Below, in pieces: positions 1 through 11,200 of a stretch of 64,000 nucleotides of DNA. The first letter of the stretch is position 1, and the number at the start of each line of letters is the position of its first letter. The position numbers and the translations under genes are program-made. The notes beneath the pieces are model-generated. The model was given only the letters and a program-made list of their open reading frames with translations, did not search any database and had not been told where the DNA came from. The DNA is from Pyropia yezoensis (lineage: Eukaryota > Rhodophyta > Bangiophyceae > Bangiales > Bangiaceae): NCBI GenBank assembly GCA_009829735.1, contig CM020620.1, positions 8,758,545-8,822,544 of the forward strand, written 5' to 3'.

Positions 1-2706
1 GGGGGGGGGGGGGGGGGGCGGGCGAGAGGGGGCGATCCCTGCTGTGCGGCACCCGCGGCCCGTGACCACGCCGTGCGGTGCTCTGCCCGACAAGATTGGC
101 CGCGTGTCGGTGGGAAAAAGGCGGAAGACACCCCCCGGGCCGCCCTTTCCCCTGTTCCTCTTGCGACGGTGGTCCACCAGCCCGACGGGGGGGGATGGGC
201 GGCCGATCGGCTTGGCGCCGTGCCGCCACTGCGGATGGCGGGGGCGGCCGCGCGCGGGCGGGCGATCGGCCGGCGGTCGGCCGGCGGTCGGCGGGTGGTC
301 GGCGGGTGGTCGGGCGGGGGGGCAAACGGGGACGAGGGCGGGGTGGGGAGGGCGGGGGGGCGGGGTGGGGGGGATCCCGGGCAGGACTGTCTCGCCGGCT
401 CTTCCTACCCAAAAGACGGAGCGACTGGGGGGGTGTGGAGGGACGGCTGCTGGCGCTCTTGTTTGGGTGTTTTGGATCTCTCTCTTGTGGGGGGGGGGGG
501 GGGGGGGGGCGGCTGGCGGGGTGGCTGGGCCGCGCGACGGCGCGACGGCGGGGCGCCGGGGATGAAGACGAGATTGGGGGCTGGCGCTGGTGGTGTCACA
601 GGGGCAGGCTGTAGGCGCGGTGGGGCGTGACCACGTTTCATGGCCCACTGACCGGCCGCCCCAGGCGCATGGATCACGAGTGAAGCGCGGGTGAGAGGCG
701 GGTTTGCCACGTCGAGGGTGTCCCGCCGCTGCGCACCGAAAAGCACTGGGAAGATGTATTTACCAAGATCCTTTTGCCAAAAGCCTCCACGCGGTATATA
801 ATTTCATTCATGAGACGATGCACTTGTCCGGATAGGGCTTGCCGGCCACGAAACCGCGTGGCGCTCTCGTACCGCGTTGTGAAGCAATACAGTATGTAGA
901 TGCATTGCATACGCCGGTCAGCCGCCACGTCAGAGGGACAGCACAGCATGCGAGATTCAGTGTGGTAATATCTTCCAGAACCATCCAACCGCGGGCCGCC
1001 TGCTGTGCGTGCGCCATTGGCACGTGCGATGCAAGAGCGCTGGGGAGGGGGCCCCGACCGGATCCGCCACCCCACCGGGACCGCCACCCGGCGGGCCAGC
1101 CAGCAGCACTAGAGTGCTGCAGCAGACCAAAGTCTTGGGCTGCTGCTGCACTCTTTCCACTCTGCCACAGTGGAAGCCCCGCCGCACCCACCCGCAGGAG
1201 GGCACGGCAGAGGTGCCCGCATCCGCCTCTGTGTCAGTACCAACGTGGGGGCTCGACACCAATGCCAATCCCCCTCCTCCCCTCTCCTCTTCCCCCCTTG
1301 CGGCGGGTATGTCCAATATGCACTGCATCGCTGTTCCGCTGGACTGCTGTTGGGTCGGGTCGCCGTGGACCCGCTTGTTGCTGTGCCAGCACGTCCTGTG
1401 AGATGGCTGAGCAAACGGACGCTCCTTGGGGGTCCCCCAACCCCCCCCCCCCCCCCCTGCAAGCGCCCTTCTTTGGCGGTTCCCCCCGCAACGCCACCCC
1501 AATCCGCAGCGGCCCCTGTGGCCCAGTGCAGGGCGCGGCGGGGTGGCAGGCGGCACGCTCCCCCCTTCCCGCCGGCGTGGCCGGGGGGCAACGGGGGCGT
1601 GTGCACGTGGATGTAGCGTAGGGGTGGGACCTACACACCTGCACGAGTGCGGCTGGAGGAAGGGGGGGGGGCGGGAGGGGGGGCAGGAGGGACGGCGGGG
1701 GGAGGAACGGCGGGCGTATGTAACTATCCTCGCATCCGGGGCCATTGGGAGGGTGGGAGCCTGCGTTGCGCCGGCGGGGGGTACCCCGCTCGTGACCGTG
1801 CCCAGCGACCGGTGGCCCCGCGCTTGGCTCTACTGCGCACCGGGTGTGGGGAGCACCCCTCGGCAGGGGAGGGAGTGATTCCCCACTGCCTGTGAAAATC
1901 GGGCATGTCATGGGGTGAGTGGGAGGGGGGTGTGGCCGAGACTCCGTAGCGCGTCTTGCCGTCTGGTCTGTGCCTAGCGTCGCGGGGTCGGGAGCAGAGT
2001 GGTAACAACCGCCGCCGTCACCACAGAGTCGCCGGGGCGGTTCTTCCCAGCGGCGGAGTGTTCAAGCAGCGCGTGTTCTTAGAGACAATGAGTGCAACGA
2101 CCAGCACCATAACGCGTGCGTATGGGCAAGAGCAAGATGAAAGGGAAATGATGTATCATGGGTTGAACTATGTACACTAGGCTGCTGTCCAAGCAGCCTG
2201 CTGAAAATACAAGACCAGCGCGATTGCCCACACAATAAGAAAATAGAAGACACTCACCAGCCGCGCCAACCCACGAAGGGTACGGCGCACGGACAGAACA
2301 CTACGAGAAGACGCCAGCGCAAGACAGCAGCACCACCGAGCACCACGAATACGGAAAAACATACGCACGCACAGAAGACGCGGCCGCCGACTCAAGTTCC
2401 ACCCCCGGCCCGGCCAAAGCGGGGCACCCGATGCCCGTCACCAACAGATGGGCACCACCCGTAACAGCCACAGCGGACACATCTCAACGTTGCCACGATG
2501 TCTAGGCAAGTCCAGTGCAAAGGCACACCTCCAGCGTCCGCGGGCCGACCACGGGACGACTACCGCGCCAGCAGAGGCGGACCCTCACGGTCCACAATCG
2601 ACTTCACCGTCTCCAGAGAGACGCGGTATGCAGGGTGGCCACAAGACCCCATGCTCACCGACCACATGCCGCCGCTATGCTGCTGACGTCCCCGGGCGTC
2701 CCATCC
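1..2706. other. No supported gene; G/C-rich low-complexity DNA
   Basis: The window opens in a G-run (bases 1-18) and carries a 21-nt G run (489-509) and a 17-nt C run (1441-1457). Many overlapping open frames exist on both strands, but they are composition-driven (Gly/Arg/Pro-rich in every frame) and show no domain. I see no gene here that I can defend. Confidence 0.5.
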
Positions 2707-3039
2707 TTATGCCTGGTCGAGCACCATCTTGGCCTGGAACTGCTTGACGCCGTGCACAAACAGCAGGCCGCCAATCGCCAGGGGTGCCACAATACCAAAC
2801 ACGCCCTCGGGGCAGCGAAGCGAGGCAGCTGCGAGTGCGGCGGCTACAGGGCTTGCCCGTGCCACCATCGAGCCCGACAGCATCCGGCCCACCCCGCGGG
2901 TCGCGCCGGCCGCCGCTGCAGGAGACCGGAGACTTGCCCAGCGGAAGGAGGGTGGCACCACCACAGCCGAGCTCGGCCGGGGGGATGACGCGGTGCGGCG
3001 CGACTGCCGGGAGACAAGGGCTGGCGGCGCAGCAGCCAT
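2707..3039 (-). CDS. Small putative organelle-targeted single-pass membrane protein
   Basis: A 110-residue frame. The N-terminal ~75 residues are rich in Ala, Ser and Arg with almost no acidic residues (MAAAPPALVSRQSRRTASS...), which is typical of a plastid or mitochondrial transit peptide. They are followed by an Ala-rich stretch and, near the C-terminus, one hydrophobic segment (GIVAPLAIGGLLFV) ending in a short charged tail (KQFQAKMVLDQA). This layout fits small thylakoid or inner-membrane subunits, but I cannot assign a family. The ATG at 3039 is the first Met of the frame. The evidence is compositional only: the same DNA is open in another minus-strand frame, so the gene needs transcript support. 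The DNA just upstream holds a 28-bp tandem duplication. Confidence 0.4.
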   Translation of the reverse strand: MAAAPPALVSRQSRRTASSPRPSSAVVVPPSFRWASLRSPAAAAGATRGVGRMLSGSMVARASPVAAALAAASLRCPEGVFGIVAPLAIGGLLFVHGVKQFQAKMVLDQA

Positions 3040-3202
3040 GGTCGTGCAATGAGGGGTGGCGGAGGACGGGAGGGTGTGGGTGGGAGGGGAGGGTGTGGGC
3101 GGGAGTCGGTCGGAGACGGGATGAGGTCGGGGCGAAGACGACGGTGAAGGCGATCGTGGTGAGAGGTGGTTGGAGCGGGTTGAAGGCCGAGGATGTTCAG
3201 GG

Positions 3203-3261
3203 CGGGTAAGAAGATGGGGTGGGTGACAAGCGGGTAAGAAGATGGGGTGGGTGACAAGCGG
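3203..3261. repeat. 28-bp tandem duplication
   Basis: The unit starting cgggtaagaagatgggg is present twice in a row with a partial third start (3203-3230, 3231-3258 and a few bases more). It lies about 160 bp upstream of the start codon of the minus-strand frame at 2707-3039, so it could sit in that gene's promoter. Confidence 0.8.
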
Positions 3262-4804
3262 TGAACGACAGTTCTGTACGTGGAGGAGAAAGCAGCCGAC
3301 CTACGAGCGTGAAGGTCAGCTCTTGTACCAGGCGGTGCCAGTGCCTGGTCGTGTGGGTCGTTGCCCCGAATGGACCCCTCTGGCTGTTGCTGGGTGGGGG
3401 GCCTGCAACAGGGGCACTGAATCCGCCTGACGGGTGGAATCATGCACCTCAGTGCAAGCACGCAGCTGATTGGTCCGGGGTCCTCGGCAAGCCGCCGCCG
3501 ACACCTGACCGCCCACCAACCCCCCCTCAGGCGGCCTGTCGCAGTGCGACGACCACGTCCCCAGGACGCTTGCGCAACCAGGTTCCCGTCGGCGGCGAAG
3601 CGACAATTGACGGCGGGGAGCCCGCGCGCGCACCCCATCGGACACGCTTTGCCACTGGACCGCAATATTCAGCCATTTGCGGAAGAAGTTCCCAATTCGG
3701 CAACCCCCCAATGGCAGGCTTGTGGTGCTGTCGCGCCCCCCCCGCGGCGGACCCGCCCCGTGCGGGAGCCACGCCGCCTCCCCTGCATCCGATGAAGCTG
3801 CTCTGTGGTGGCTTCGTGTCACCTTTGGGCGGGTTCGGCTCCCCCACTGACGCGTGTGGATCCGCCGCCTCGCCGCCCGTATTCAGTCTGTGGTTGGTCC
3901 TAGCCATGCCGTTACATACGCGACGACCAGTCGCGTGATACCACGTCGACGACGCTTGTGTCATTTCTTCACTATATGTTGGCCGAATTTAATTGGCGAG
4001 CTCCGTGCACCATTTGGCGTGTATGGGACCAGACTAGCGTGCGTGCGAGGACGGGTGTGCTGTCTCGTGAGTGCTCCGCGGTGGCCACGGTGGCAGCCGC
4101 GTGCATTCTACGCGCTCGACTAGCCCCTCTAGCTTGGCGATGTAGTGCCCCTCCTGGATCCTGGCGACCTCTTGAGGCCTTCTGAGGGGTCCCCTTCGGC
4201 GATACGGCGACATGTGGTGACGGCGCCTGGATCGGGCCATCACCCACACCACCATTGCCATCGTGCACGTGGCCCCGGTGGGAGAGGACTCTGGCGGCCG
4301 AGACGCCAGGCCCGCTCCCCCACAGGTACTTGCCCGCTCAACACCGTGCTGCCACACAAGTGCTGGCCACTGGCGCACGGCATCTCGACCAGTCGCATCC
4401 TGCCGGCGTGGCCACTTGTAGCGCTTGTCACACTTAAATACGGGGTGTCTGGTTGTGTCGGGCGTCTCGTTGCGGGTTTGGCTTGGCCCGCGGGAGCTGC
4501 GGCAGTGGTTATATGTACACGAATATCCGGATACCCCCCAGCAAATCCTCGTTACTCGGGGGGGGAGTTGGCAGCGAGGGGGGTGGCAGGACAGCTGCCG
4601 CCCTTGGCTGCGCACCTGAGCTCTCGCCCCTCCCCGCCGCAACTGCCCCTGAAATCCAACTGCCCCTGAGCTCTTCCCCCCACCACCCGCCATGGTGCCA
4701 GAGATCGAACTGTCTCAAGAGCTGGCGGCGGCGACGCCCCGGCAGCAGATGTACGACTATCGCAGCACCTGAGCACAGAAGAGCATCTGCAGTAGTCAAC
4801 CGTT
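3262..4804. other. No supported gene
   Basis: Frames up to 225 codons occur on both strands but overlap each other, are compositionally biased and match nothing I recognise. I see no RNA gene or repeat here. Confidence 0.4.
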
Positions 4805-5569
4805 CTAAACCTCGTCCCCGTTTCCCCCCCCGGCCTCATCCCCCTCCGCGTCAGCAATCATCTCTCGCACCTCGTCCAGCACGTCCCTCACCGCCTCCTC
4901 TGCTGTCGCCAGTGATCGCACAGCGCGGCTAATGCGGTCAGCATCCACCACAGGTGGCGGCGGCGAGGCAGCCGTCGCGTCCCCGTTCCCACTATTGACC
5001 CCCCCTCCGTCGTGCCCGTCGGCCTCGGCGGCGAGGGCCCCTGAGGCAGCCGCGGCAGCGACCATGGACCGCGGCAGCGGGGACCGAGACGCCCCCCCCC
5101 CCACCCCGTGGGCCGCAGCGCGACGGAGCACGTGGAGGGACACGGTGGCGACCAGCCGAGACGCCTCGGCACCCTGCAAGCGCTCTACCACTGCGGCGGC
5201 CGCGGCGTAAGGGGCGTCGTCGCGCGGGCGGGCCGTGAGGACCAGCGAGAGCGCTGTGAGAACCTCGGCAGAGACCTTGAGGTCCTCCGTTACGTTCGCG
5301 CAGGTGATGGCATACGCAGGGGGGCCACCAGGAGTCTCCATCGCGGCAGCGACGGCGGCCGCAGCGGAGATGCCGTCACCGCCCCTGCCGCCGCCACTGC
5401 CGCCCGCAGCTGGCGGCCGGCCCGTATCCGCTCGCAACGCAGCATCCAGCCTCTGGTAGGCCCCGTCGGTCGCCGCCGCCGCCGGCAGGAGTACCGTCGC
5501 CAGCAGGCGAGGCAGCGGCAGGTCGTCGGCAGCGGCCGTGACCGCAGCAGTTACGTTGTCAAGCTCCAT
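4805..5569 (-). CDS. Unrecognised Ala-rich, probably alpha-helical protein
   Basis: A 254-residue frame from an ATG at 5569 in good eukaryotic context (caccATGG). The frame is also open upstream, with in-frame Met codons at 5617 and 5824, so the start is a choice: I prefer the one where low-complexity upstream sequence gives way to MELDNVTAAVTA. The protein looks helical, with several amphipathic stretches (for example TEDLKVSAEVLTALSLVL, then AAVVERLQGAEASRLVATVS). A Gly/Ala linker follows, and the tail is acidic (ATAEEAVRDVLDEVREMIAD, then EGDEAGGGNGDEV). A helical-repeat scaffold subunit is possible, but I do not recognise a family. It is on the same strand as the RUS gene that begins further right. 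Confidence 0.5.
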   Translation of the reverse strand: MELDNVTAAVTAAADDLPLPRLLATVLLPAAAATDGAYQRLDAALRADTGRPPAAGGSGGGRGGDGISAAAAVAAAMETPGGPPAYAITCANVTEDLKVSAEVLTALSLVLTARPRDDAPYAAAAAVVERLQGAEASRLVATVSLHVLRRAAAHGVGGGASRSPLPRSMVAAAAASGALAAEADGHDGGGVNSGNGDATAASPPPPVVDADRISRAVRSLATAEEAVRDVLDEVREMIADAEGDEAGGGNGDEV

Positions 5570-6861
5570 GGTGAAGGTAGGGACAGGACGGTCACAAGGA
5601 GCCGTCGTTTGGACCATGGGAAGGCGGAGCTGGGGGGGGGTGCCACCGGGGAAGGGAGCACCAACGGGGGCGACGCTCGTGAAGCACGGTACGTGACGAC
5701 GAACAACCGCAGCACGACAACTGCGATTATTACGCTGACAGCGAGGCAGTGAGAACCGAAAGAACGTTTGTGAAAATATGTGTTTACAGTATTCTATCTT
5801 CAAGCTTTTCATGGGTTGTACCATACGTCACAGGGTATAGGCCACAGACAGCGTCCGGAGGAGCGGAAGGAGCTGGGGGGAGAGACAGGTCCCTCGACGA
5901 ACAGCAGGGTCGACATGGGAGCATCGGGTGGCCTGTGGGTAGGAGGGGAGAGAGGAGAACTGAAAAAAGACAGCTCTCATGAGATTGAGCTCAGTACACT
6001 GACGTGCGGGGGGACGCGTGCGGACGGACAACATCGACTGTCACAAGTGGGGGATCAATACTGTGCTTCCTGTAAAAGGTGGATGTTGAAGGGACGTGAG
6101 AGGTGGGATCCATTGGTCCAGACAGCGATTCTCATCACCTTCACGTACCGTCAACATCCATTTTTTAGAGGAAGCACTATCGACGTTGACTTGAGGAGGC
6201 GCATCGAGCACAGGAGCTGGGGGATATGTACATGAAGGGGGGGGGCGGTGGAAAAACACTCGTTGCGTGGCCTCGTCAGGCAAGAGGAGCGTCGTCCTCT
6301 CGCATATGTACATGCATGACTGAAGCTGCTCACAGAGATTGGCCGGCAGCAAAGAAGAGTGCTGGGCATGGTCTTCCCAGACACTTCGACGGCTACAAGT
6401 GCGACAGCTTACGCTTGTCTCCATGAGCTTCCAGAATCTTGAGTCTCACAGCTTGTCCTGGAGCTGATGCTCCTCTCCTTCTCTTCGCATTCGCTGTTCT
6501 TGCCAGGAATCAAGTCGTGCCTGACGGCGACGTGGGGACCCATATTGGGCGGCTCGCGATCACTTGGCAGTGCACAGATGCGCCGCCGCCGGCCCGTCGA
6601 ACCAGCCCGCAGCCCAGCAGGTCGCGGCGGTTGAGCTGTTCGCCGCTGCAGGTGCGCCTTCGGCCCCAACCCACCCGACGTGCGCTCTTTCCCGGCCCCA
6701 CCCTTGTTGTGTGGGCCCACGCCTGAACCTATGGAGCTCCTCACAAGAACAAGCGACAAGAATAGAAAAAAATGGAATCCGCCTGCGCGGCCGTGGACCT
6801 GGTCCCGTCCCCGCCCCCCTCCACCCAGCTCCTGGTCACTGCCCTCTTCCCCGCAGCCCCC
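5570..6861. other. Intergenic DNA holding one long hairpin
   Basis: The region separates two minus-strand genes and is less GC-rich than the coding DNA. Apart from the 115-nt inverted repeat at 6063-6177 I see no gene or RNA I can support. Confidence 0.4.
6063..6177. repeat. 115-nt inverted repeat forming a long hairpin
   Basis: The arm starting at 6063 (gtgcttcctgtaaaaggtgg) pairs with the arm ending at 6177 (reverse complement gtgcttcctctaaaaaatgg). Pairing continues through ggatgttga and acgtga and, after a one-base bulge, aggtg. The stem is about 43 bp with a handful of mismatches and a loop of roughly 30 nt. It could be a foldback/MITE remnant or a small-RNA precursor; no terminal duplication was identified. 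Confidence 0.7.
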
Positions 6862-8951
6862 TCATTCCACGTACCGCACGGAGCCAGTGGAAAACAGGAG
6901 CCGGCCGAGGTCCCACCCCCCCGCCTCCAACCCCGCCACGAGCGTCGGCCAGGTGGCGGCGGCAGTGGCGGCGGCGGTGGACAGTGCCGCCGCGGCAGAC
7001 GAGTTCGCGGCAGGAATGTGCCCCGCGGCCGCCGAGCCGGTCGACGCGACGGCGCCATTGCCTGCAGCGGCCGCCACCGGCACCGCTGCAGCTAAGGGGG
7101 GCATCCCCGCCTCTCCAGGCGGCATCGCCGCCACCACCAGCCGCGCCATCCACAGCCCCCGCACCACGTCAAGTGGGCGAGCGCCGTCCCGGAGCCAAAC
7201 GTGCACGGGGGGAGCACCAGCGGGTGCGGCTCCTAATGCAGCAGTGGCGGCGGCCGCACCAACGGCAATGCCGTGGGCCTCACCAGGAGGAAAAAAAGCG
7301 GCGGCAACGGACGCGCCCAGCGGGTGGGTGCCGACAGTGAGGCGGGCGGCGGCGGGTGGGAGGGCGCCGGTGAGGAAGGCCTCCCGCTCCGCAACGTCCG
7401 CGGGGGTAGGCACCACCAGGCGACTGGCAAGAGTGGCAGCGGCGGCGGCGTCGCCCCTAGCGGTGCACCCTCCGCTGCACTCCCACCCCACTTCCCCCCC
7501 CCCACAGCCCCCGCCGCCACCGACGCAGCTGCCCCTTCGAGCAGCCACATTAGACGGTCCCAGTTGAGCGTCCGCAGCTGTACACCTGCCATGGACTGGT
7601 ACGTACACCCAACGCGGGCGGCCACGAGTGCAAGGTAGACTGCCGCGAGGACCTTGTCGTGGGCACCGCCCGCGAGGCCGTTGAGAAGCGCCACGAGGCC
7701 GAGCCCGCCAGCGAGCCCGACAAGGTTACCCGATACCAACTGAGTTTCCGCACGGGCGCTCACGTCGCCGACATTGCTTTCTGCCGCCACGGACGTGAGG
7801 ACTACGCGGTAACTGGGACCTGTGGCTACGTCCGCTCCCTTCTTCAGTACCACGGCCATTGAGGCGAGCGGCAAGAAGGCCGCAGGGTAGACAGCCGTAG
7901 CGAGCTCGAAAAATGTGGCCCCAGACATGACCATGTCACCCAAAACCCGCCACCGTTTGGCCGAACCATCCACCCGCGGCGCCAGCCGGGACGCCAGCGC
8001 AATCTTGGCCACTGACCCGAGGCCGTCCTTAAGCACCCAGTTCGCCGCCGCCGACAGCGCGTGCGCTCCCCCAGCGGCGGCGGGGGTGCCTACGCCCAGC
8101 GCCGCCAGCATGGACGATGTGCCGAGGACGTCGAGGGTGGCGCGGATTGCCTGCCGGCAAGTGTTCCACACAGCAAAGCGGAGGTAGTCGGGGGTGACAG
8201 ACGCGGGGTAGCCCGTCGGCAGCAGCACCGACGCGACGGCACGGACCAGAGGCCCCCCCGCGAGCGGGGGGCGACGGTCTGCATCCGCACAGGGAGGGGG
8301 GGGGGGAGAGGTGCGCCACGGCGGCGCCACGTCCACGCCGCCACCAGCTGTGGGTGCCGTCAGGCCAGCGCCAGCGCCGACGGCGGGTGCCGTGCCGAGC
8401 AGCAGCCCATCCACGTCCACTTCCAGCACCGACGCCGCCACGCCGGCAGCCCCCCGTCCTCCCTCGGCGGCAACGGCAATCACCCGCCGGGCGGGGGATG
8501 GGACTGCCCGCCGCGGCCCGTCTGCCGCCGCCGCCGCCGTGTCGCCACCCGCCCCACCGTCAAGGCGTGCGGTCGGGCGGGCGGGCAGCGTGACCCCCCG
8601 GTGGAGTGTCGCCACCGCCGACCTCCCCCCAAGGGGCGACAAGACGCCACTGCCAAAGCGGCCGCCGCGGCCGCCGCTACCGCCGCCGCCGCTGCCGCCG
8701 ACGCCGCCGCCCACCCGCCGCGATGGGACACGCCGGCACTGCCACCGCGTGAGCGGCCGCGACGTCGCTCTCGCCACTGCCGTGGGGACCACCGTGGTGG
8801 CAGTGGCGGCGACGGCGGGGACCCCACTGCTGCCGCCGCCGTACCATCGAGCGCCAACGATGGTGGGGAGCGAGGCCGCAAAGGCAGCCTGGCAACCGGT
8901 ACGGGCGGGAGCGGCGGTGGAGGCTCCGCAGGTGGTAGCACGGAGTTCCAT
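6862..8951 (-). CDS. RUS-family (root UV-B sensitive, DUF647) protein, frame broken at a G10 run
   Basis: RUS proteins are plant/algal and wider eukaryotic membrane-associated proteins, many of them in plastids or mitochondria, linked to UV-B signalling, vitamin B6 and auxin. The family signature is clear: LLPTGYPASVTPDYLRFAVW, then AANWVLKDGLGSVAKI, KRWRVLGDMV, AAESNVGDVSARAETQ and LRTLNWDR, with hydrophobic helices between. The start is the ATG at 8951 (MELRATTCG), and about 190 residues of low-complexity, transit-peptide-like sequence precede the domain. After LRTLNWDRLMWLLEG the reading frame changes at a ten-base homopolymer (7494-7503). The C-terminal part (PADVAEREAFL ... VHVWLRDGARP ... 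LLFSTGSVRYVE) continues in another minus-strand frame to 6862. The shift equals one missing base, so a sequencing indel is likelier than a true mutation; a short intron cannot be excluded. Confidence 0.85.
7494..7503. other. Frame change in the RUS gene at a 10-base homopolymer
   Basis: The N-terminal RUS frame stays open only to 7233 as an unrelated Pro/Ser-rich tail, while the conserved C-terminal RUS sequence is in another frame that opens before this run. One added base in the run would restore continuity. Confidence 0.65.
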
Positions 8952-10288
8952 GGCAAGGGGAGGATGGAGGGAGGGCAGACCCGTGGTGGGGATGGCCGGC
9001 ATGATGGAAGAGCGTGGGGGGGTGGCGGCAAAACACAGGACAATGCCTGAGGAAGGTTGCGACAGAACAGGGTACAATGCAGGAGGAGCGCGACAGCAGG
9101 AGAGAGGATTGTGAGGGGAATGAGCAGGGATATGGAAAGAGCGGGGTGGTGCCCGTAGGCGTCGCTGCGGCAATGAAGGCCGATGCACTCCTTCCACACG
9201 CACTTGAGGGCGATCGTGTGTGCAAGCAAATTGTACTGCACTCTTCGAGGCACACGAGATGGTAGCCCCCGTAGAACCAGAAAGGCTGTGTTATATACTT
9301 CGAGGCGCACTGCTCCCTGCAAGTTCCGTAGCACCAGAAGGAAAGGCTTGCGAGAGGCCGGTCTGTATCCGAGAAGGTTCGACTGGAACCCATCCGCCTG
9401 GTCATCGCCGTCGCTTACATGTCCATGCTCGCTACGCATCCAATATCCGTGCCATGCCCTTTCGACTCTTTGTCAACTGTCGCGCAGGGCGCCAGTTATT
9501 ACCTCGCAATGAGAAACAATTTCATGCGCCAAGCTGACGCTCCTGCCCCCCCACCCCCCCACACATGCCAGGGGACGCAGACCACGGCTCACAACAGCGC
9601 GCGAGCGTCAACGGTCTACAGTCACGGCCAGAATTAACCCACACCCACGAAAATAGTGTGCCGACAACAGAAACAACAAAAATACAGCAAAATCGCACGC
9701 GACGAAGTACACAGCGGCGAGACCAGACAAGGCGCTCGAAAATAAAAAACAAGAGTGCAACGCATACACACACACTCGCGAACGAAGGTCGCCGTCCTGA
9801 AGTCCACAACAGACTCACAAACAGCTGCAGCCGCCTCCATCCGTTGCTGAAGTCCGCGTTGCGCACGTCCACGTACCCGCATCAGTTTGGCAACGTCAGC
9901 TACCAGTCGGTGGCCACGGCCGTGCGCAAAGCACGTACCTCGGCACCGCAGCCGCCGGTTCAGCACACTTTCCGCCAGAAAAGACCACACCACGTAGGCC
10001 ACCAGCACCTGGCAGCTACATCAAGTCGGTGGCGCGACAGACAGAGCCCAACCGAGGCAGTGGACATCCCACCGGTAGCAGGCAACCAGCGCCTCCAGGC
10101 AGACCAGGCCTCATCATGAGGGACCTATCAAGGCCCCCCGTGGACTCTGCAGTCTGGCGCGATCCGCCAGAAAGGGACAGGGCTCCATCACGTGCACACA
10201 TCCACAGCTTCTGCACCCCCTGGCGACCACCGCCGGTCAGCTCTTTCGCCCCCCCTTCCATCCGTTCCGTGAGGGCACACGGAGGGGC
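8952..10288. other. No supported gene
   Basis: This is the upstream region of the RUS gene and the downstream region of the CBM48 gene. It includes an A-rich stretch around 9640-9760 with CACA/AAAAT repeats. I see no defensible coding frame or RNA gene. Confidence 0.4.
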
Positions 10289-11200
10289 CTAGGAAATTGT
10301 GCAGCAGCCCGACTTTTGCTCTGGCAGAGGGGCCGGGGTCCTTGGGTCTGCCCCACCTGGCCGTGGCGAAGCCCCGTCAGCTGCCTGCGCCGACGCCTTG
10401 GGCGGACCTCGGATGACTCGCACGTTGTTCATCGTCTCCTCATCGTCGCCCACGGTCGGGTGACGAGTGCTGTGTTTCCACTCCCCGTCCACCACGAACT
10501 TGAACTCGTGGGTACCCGCGGGCACGGGAGTCACCACAGACCACATGCCGCCGCCCTCGTGGTACATTTGGACTGGAGACGAGAAAGGGATAAGGCACGC
10601 GCGGTACGCGGACCGCATGCATTGCCATCCGGAGAGACGAAGGCAGTAGTGCACAGGAAGAGTGTCAGTCAAGTTGCATTCTCACAGCTCGGCCCACTAC
10701 TCCACGACAATGGCAACGTAGCCAAATCGACAGGTTCTCCCCTCGCACATGCCCTGCCACACGTCCCACCCATCCCATAATTGTCTCACCCGCTGCTTTC
10801 CTCGTTGCACTCCTCCGGACGTACCTGGCATCCACCCATTCCACGCCCCCGACAGCTTCACATCATGCTCCGCGCCGTCGGCCCACACAAACTCCGTCTT
10901 GACCATAACCTCCTCCTCTTCCTCCTCTTCCGCCGCTTCGTACGTTCCATGAACAACCGGGCTCTTGGGCTGTACACTCCCCGTGTCAACGCCCCCCCCC
11001 ACCGCAGCCGGCGTGGCGCCGCCATCATCAACGGGCGCCGCCAGCTCCGCAGCGGCAACGGGGACGACAGGGACCTCGGGCGCGGCAACGCCGCCACCCA
11101 CGGCTGGCGGAGGAGGTGGCGGCGCGGTCACCCCACCGCCCGCCATCATGGACGGCGGCGGGGGGGGCGGGGGCGGGGGGGGTGGCATCGCGCTGGCCAT
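10289..11200 (-). CDS. CBM48 (AMPK-beta-type) glycogen-binding domain protein with C-terminal CaaX box
   Basis: Two exons, 11200-10825 and 10572-10289, are separated by a 252-nt intron (donor CAG|GTACGT, acceptor CTCCAG|TCC). Together they give 219 residues. The order is a poly-Pro N-terminus, an Ala/Val/Gly linker, a seven-Glu acidic run, then a carbohydrate-binding module 48 at about residues 100-175: TEFVWADGAEHDVKLSGAWN, WMP joined across the intron to VQMYHEGG, and GTHEFKFVVDGEWKHS. The conserved Trp/Asn/Gly and VDGEW positions that bind starch or glycogen in AMPK-beta, SEX4 and related proteins are present. The splice restores the domain exactly, which supports the model. No kinase-associated beta C-terminal domain is seen. 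The protein ends GCCTIS: CTIS fits a CaaX prenylation box and the adjacent Cys is a possible palmitoylation site. Confidence 0.85.
10573..10824 (-). other. Intron of the CBM48 gene
   Basis: A 252-nt GT-AG intron read on the minus strand: donor GTACGT after CCAG, acceptor tctcgtctccAG. Splicing joins the two halves of the CBM48 fold in phase 1. Confidence 0.85.

Noticed and set aside
44..630. Three overlapping plus-strand frames of 173-185 codons
   Set aside because: All are Gly/Arg-rich translations of G-tracts, open in every frame because of composition, with no domain.
957..1911. Long frames on both strands around 1-1.9 kb
   Set aside because: Pro/Arg/Gly-rich in several frames at once; no conserved segment and no splice structure.
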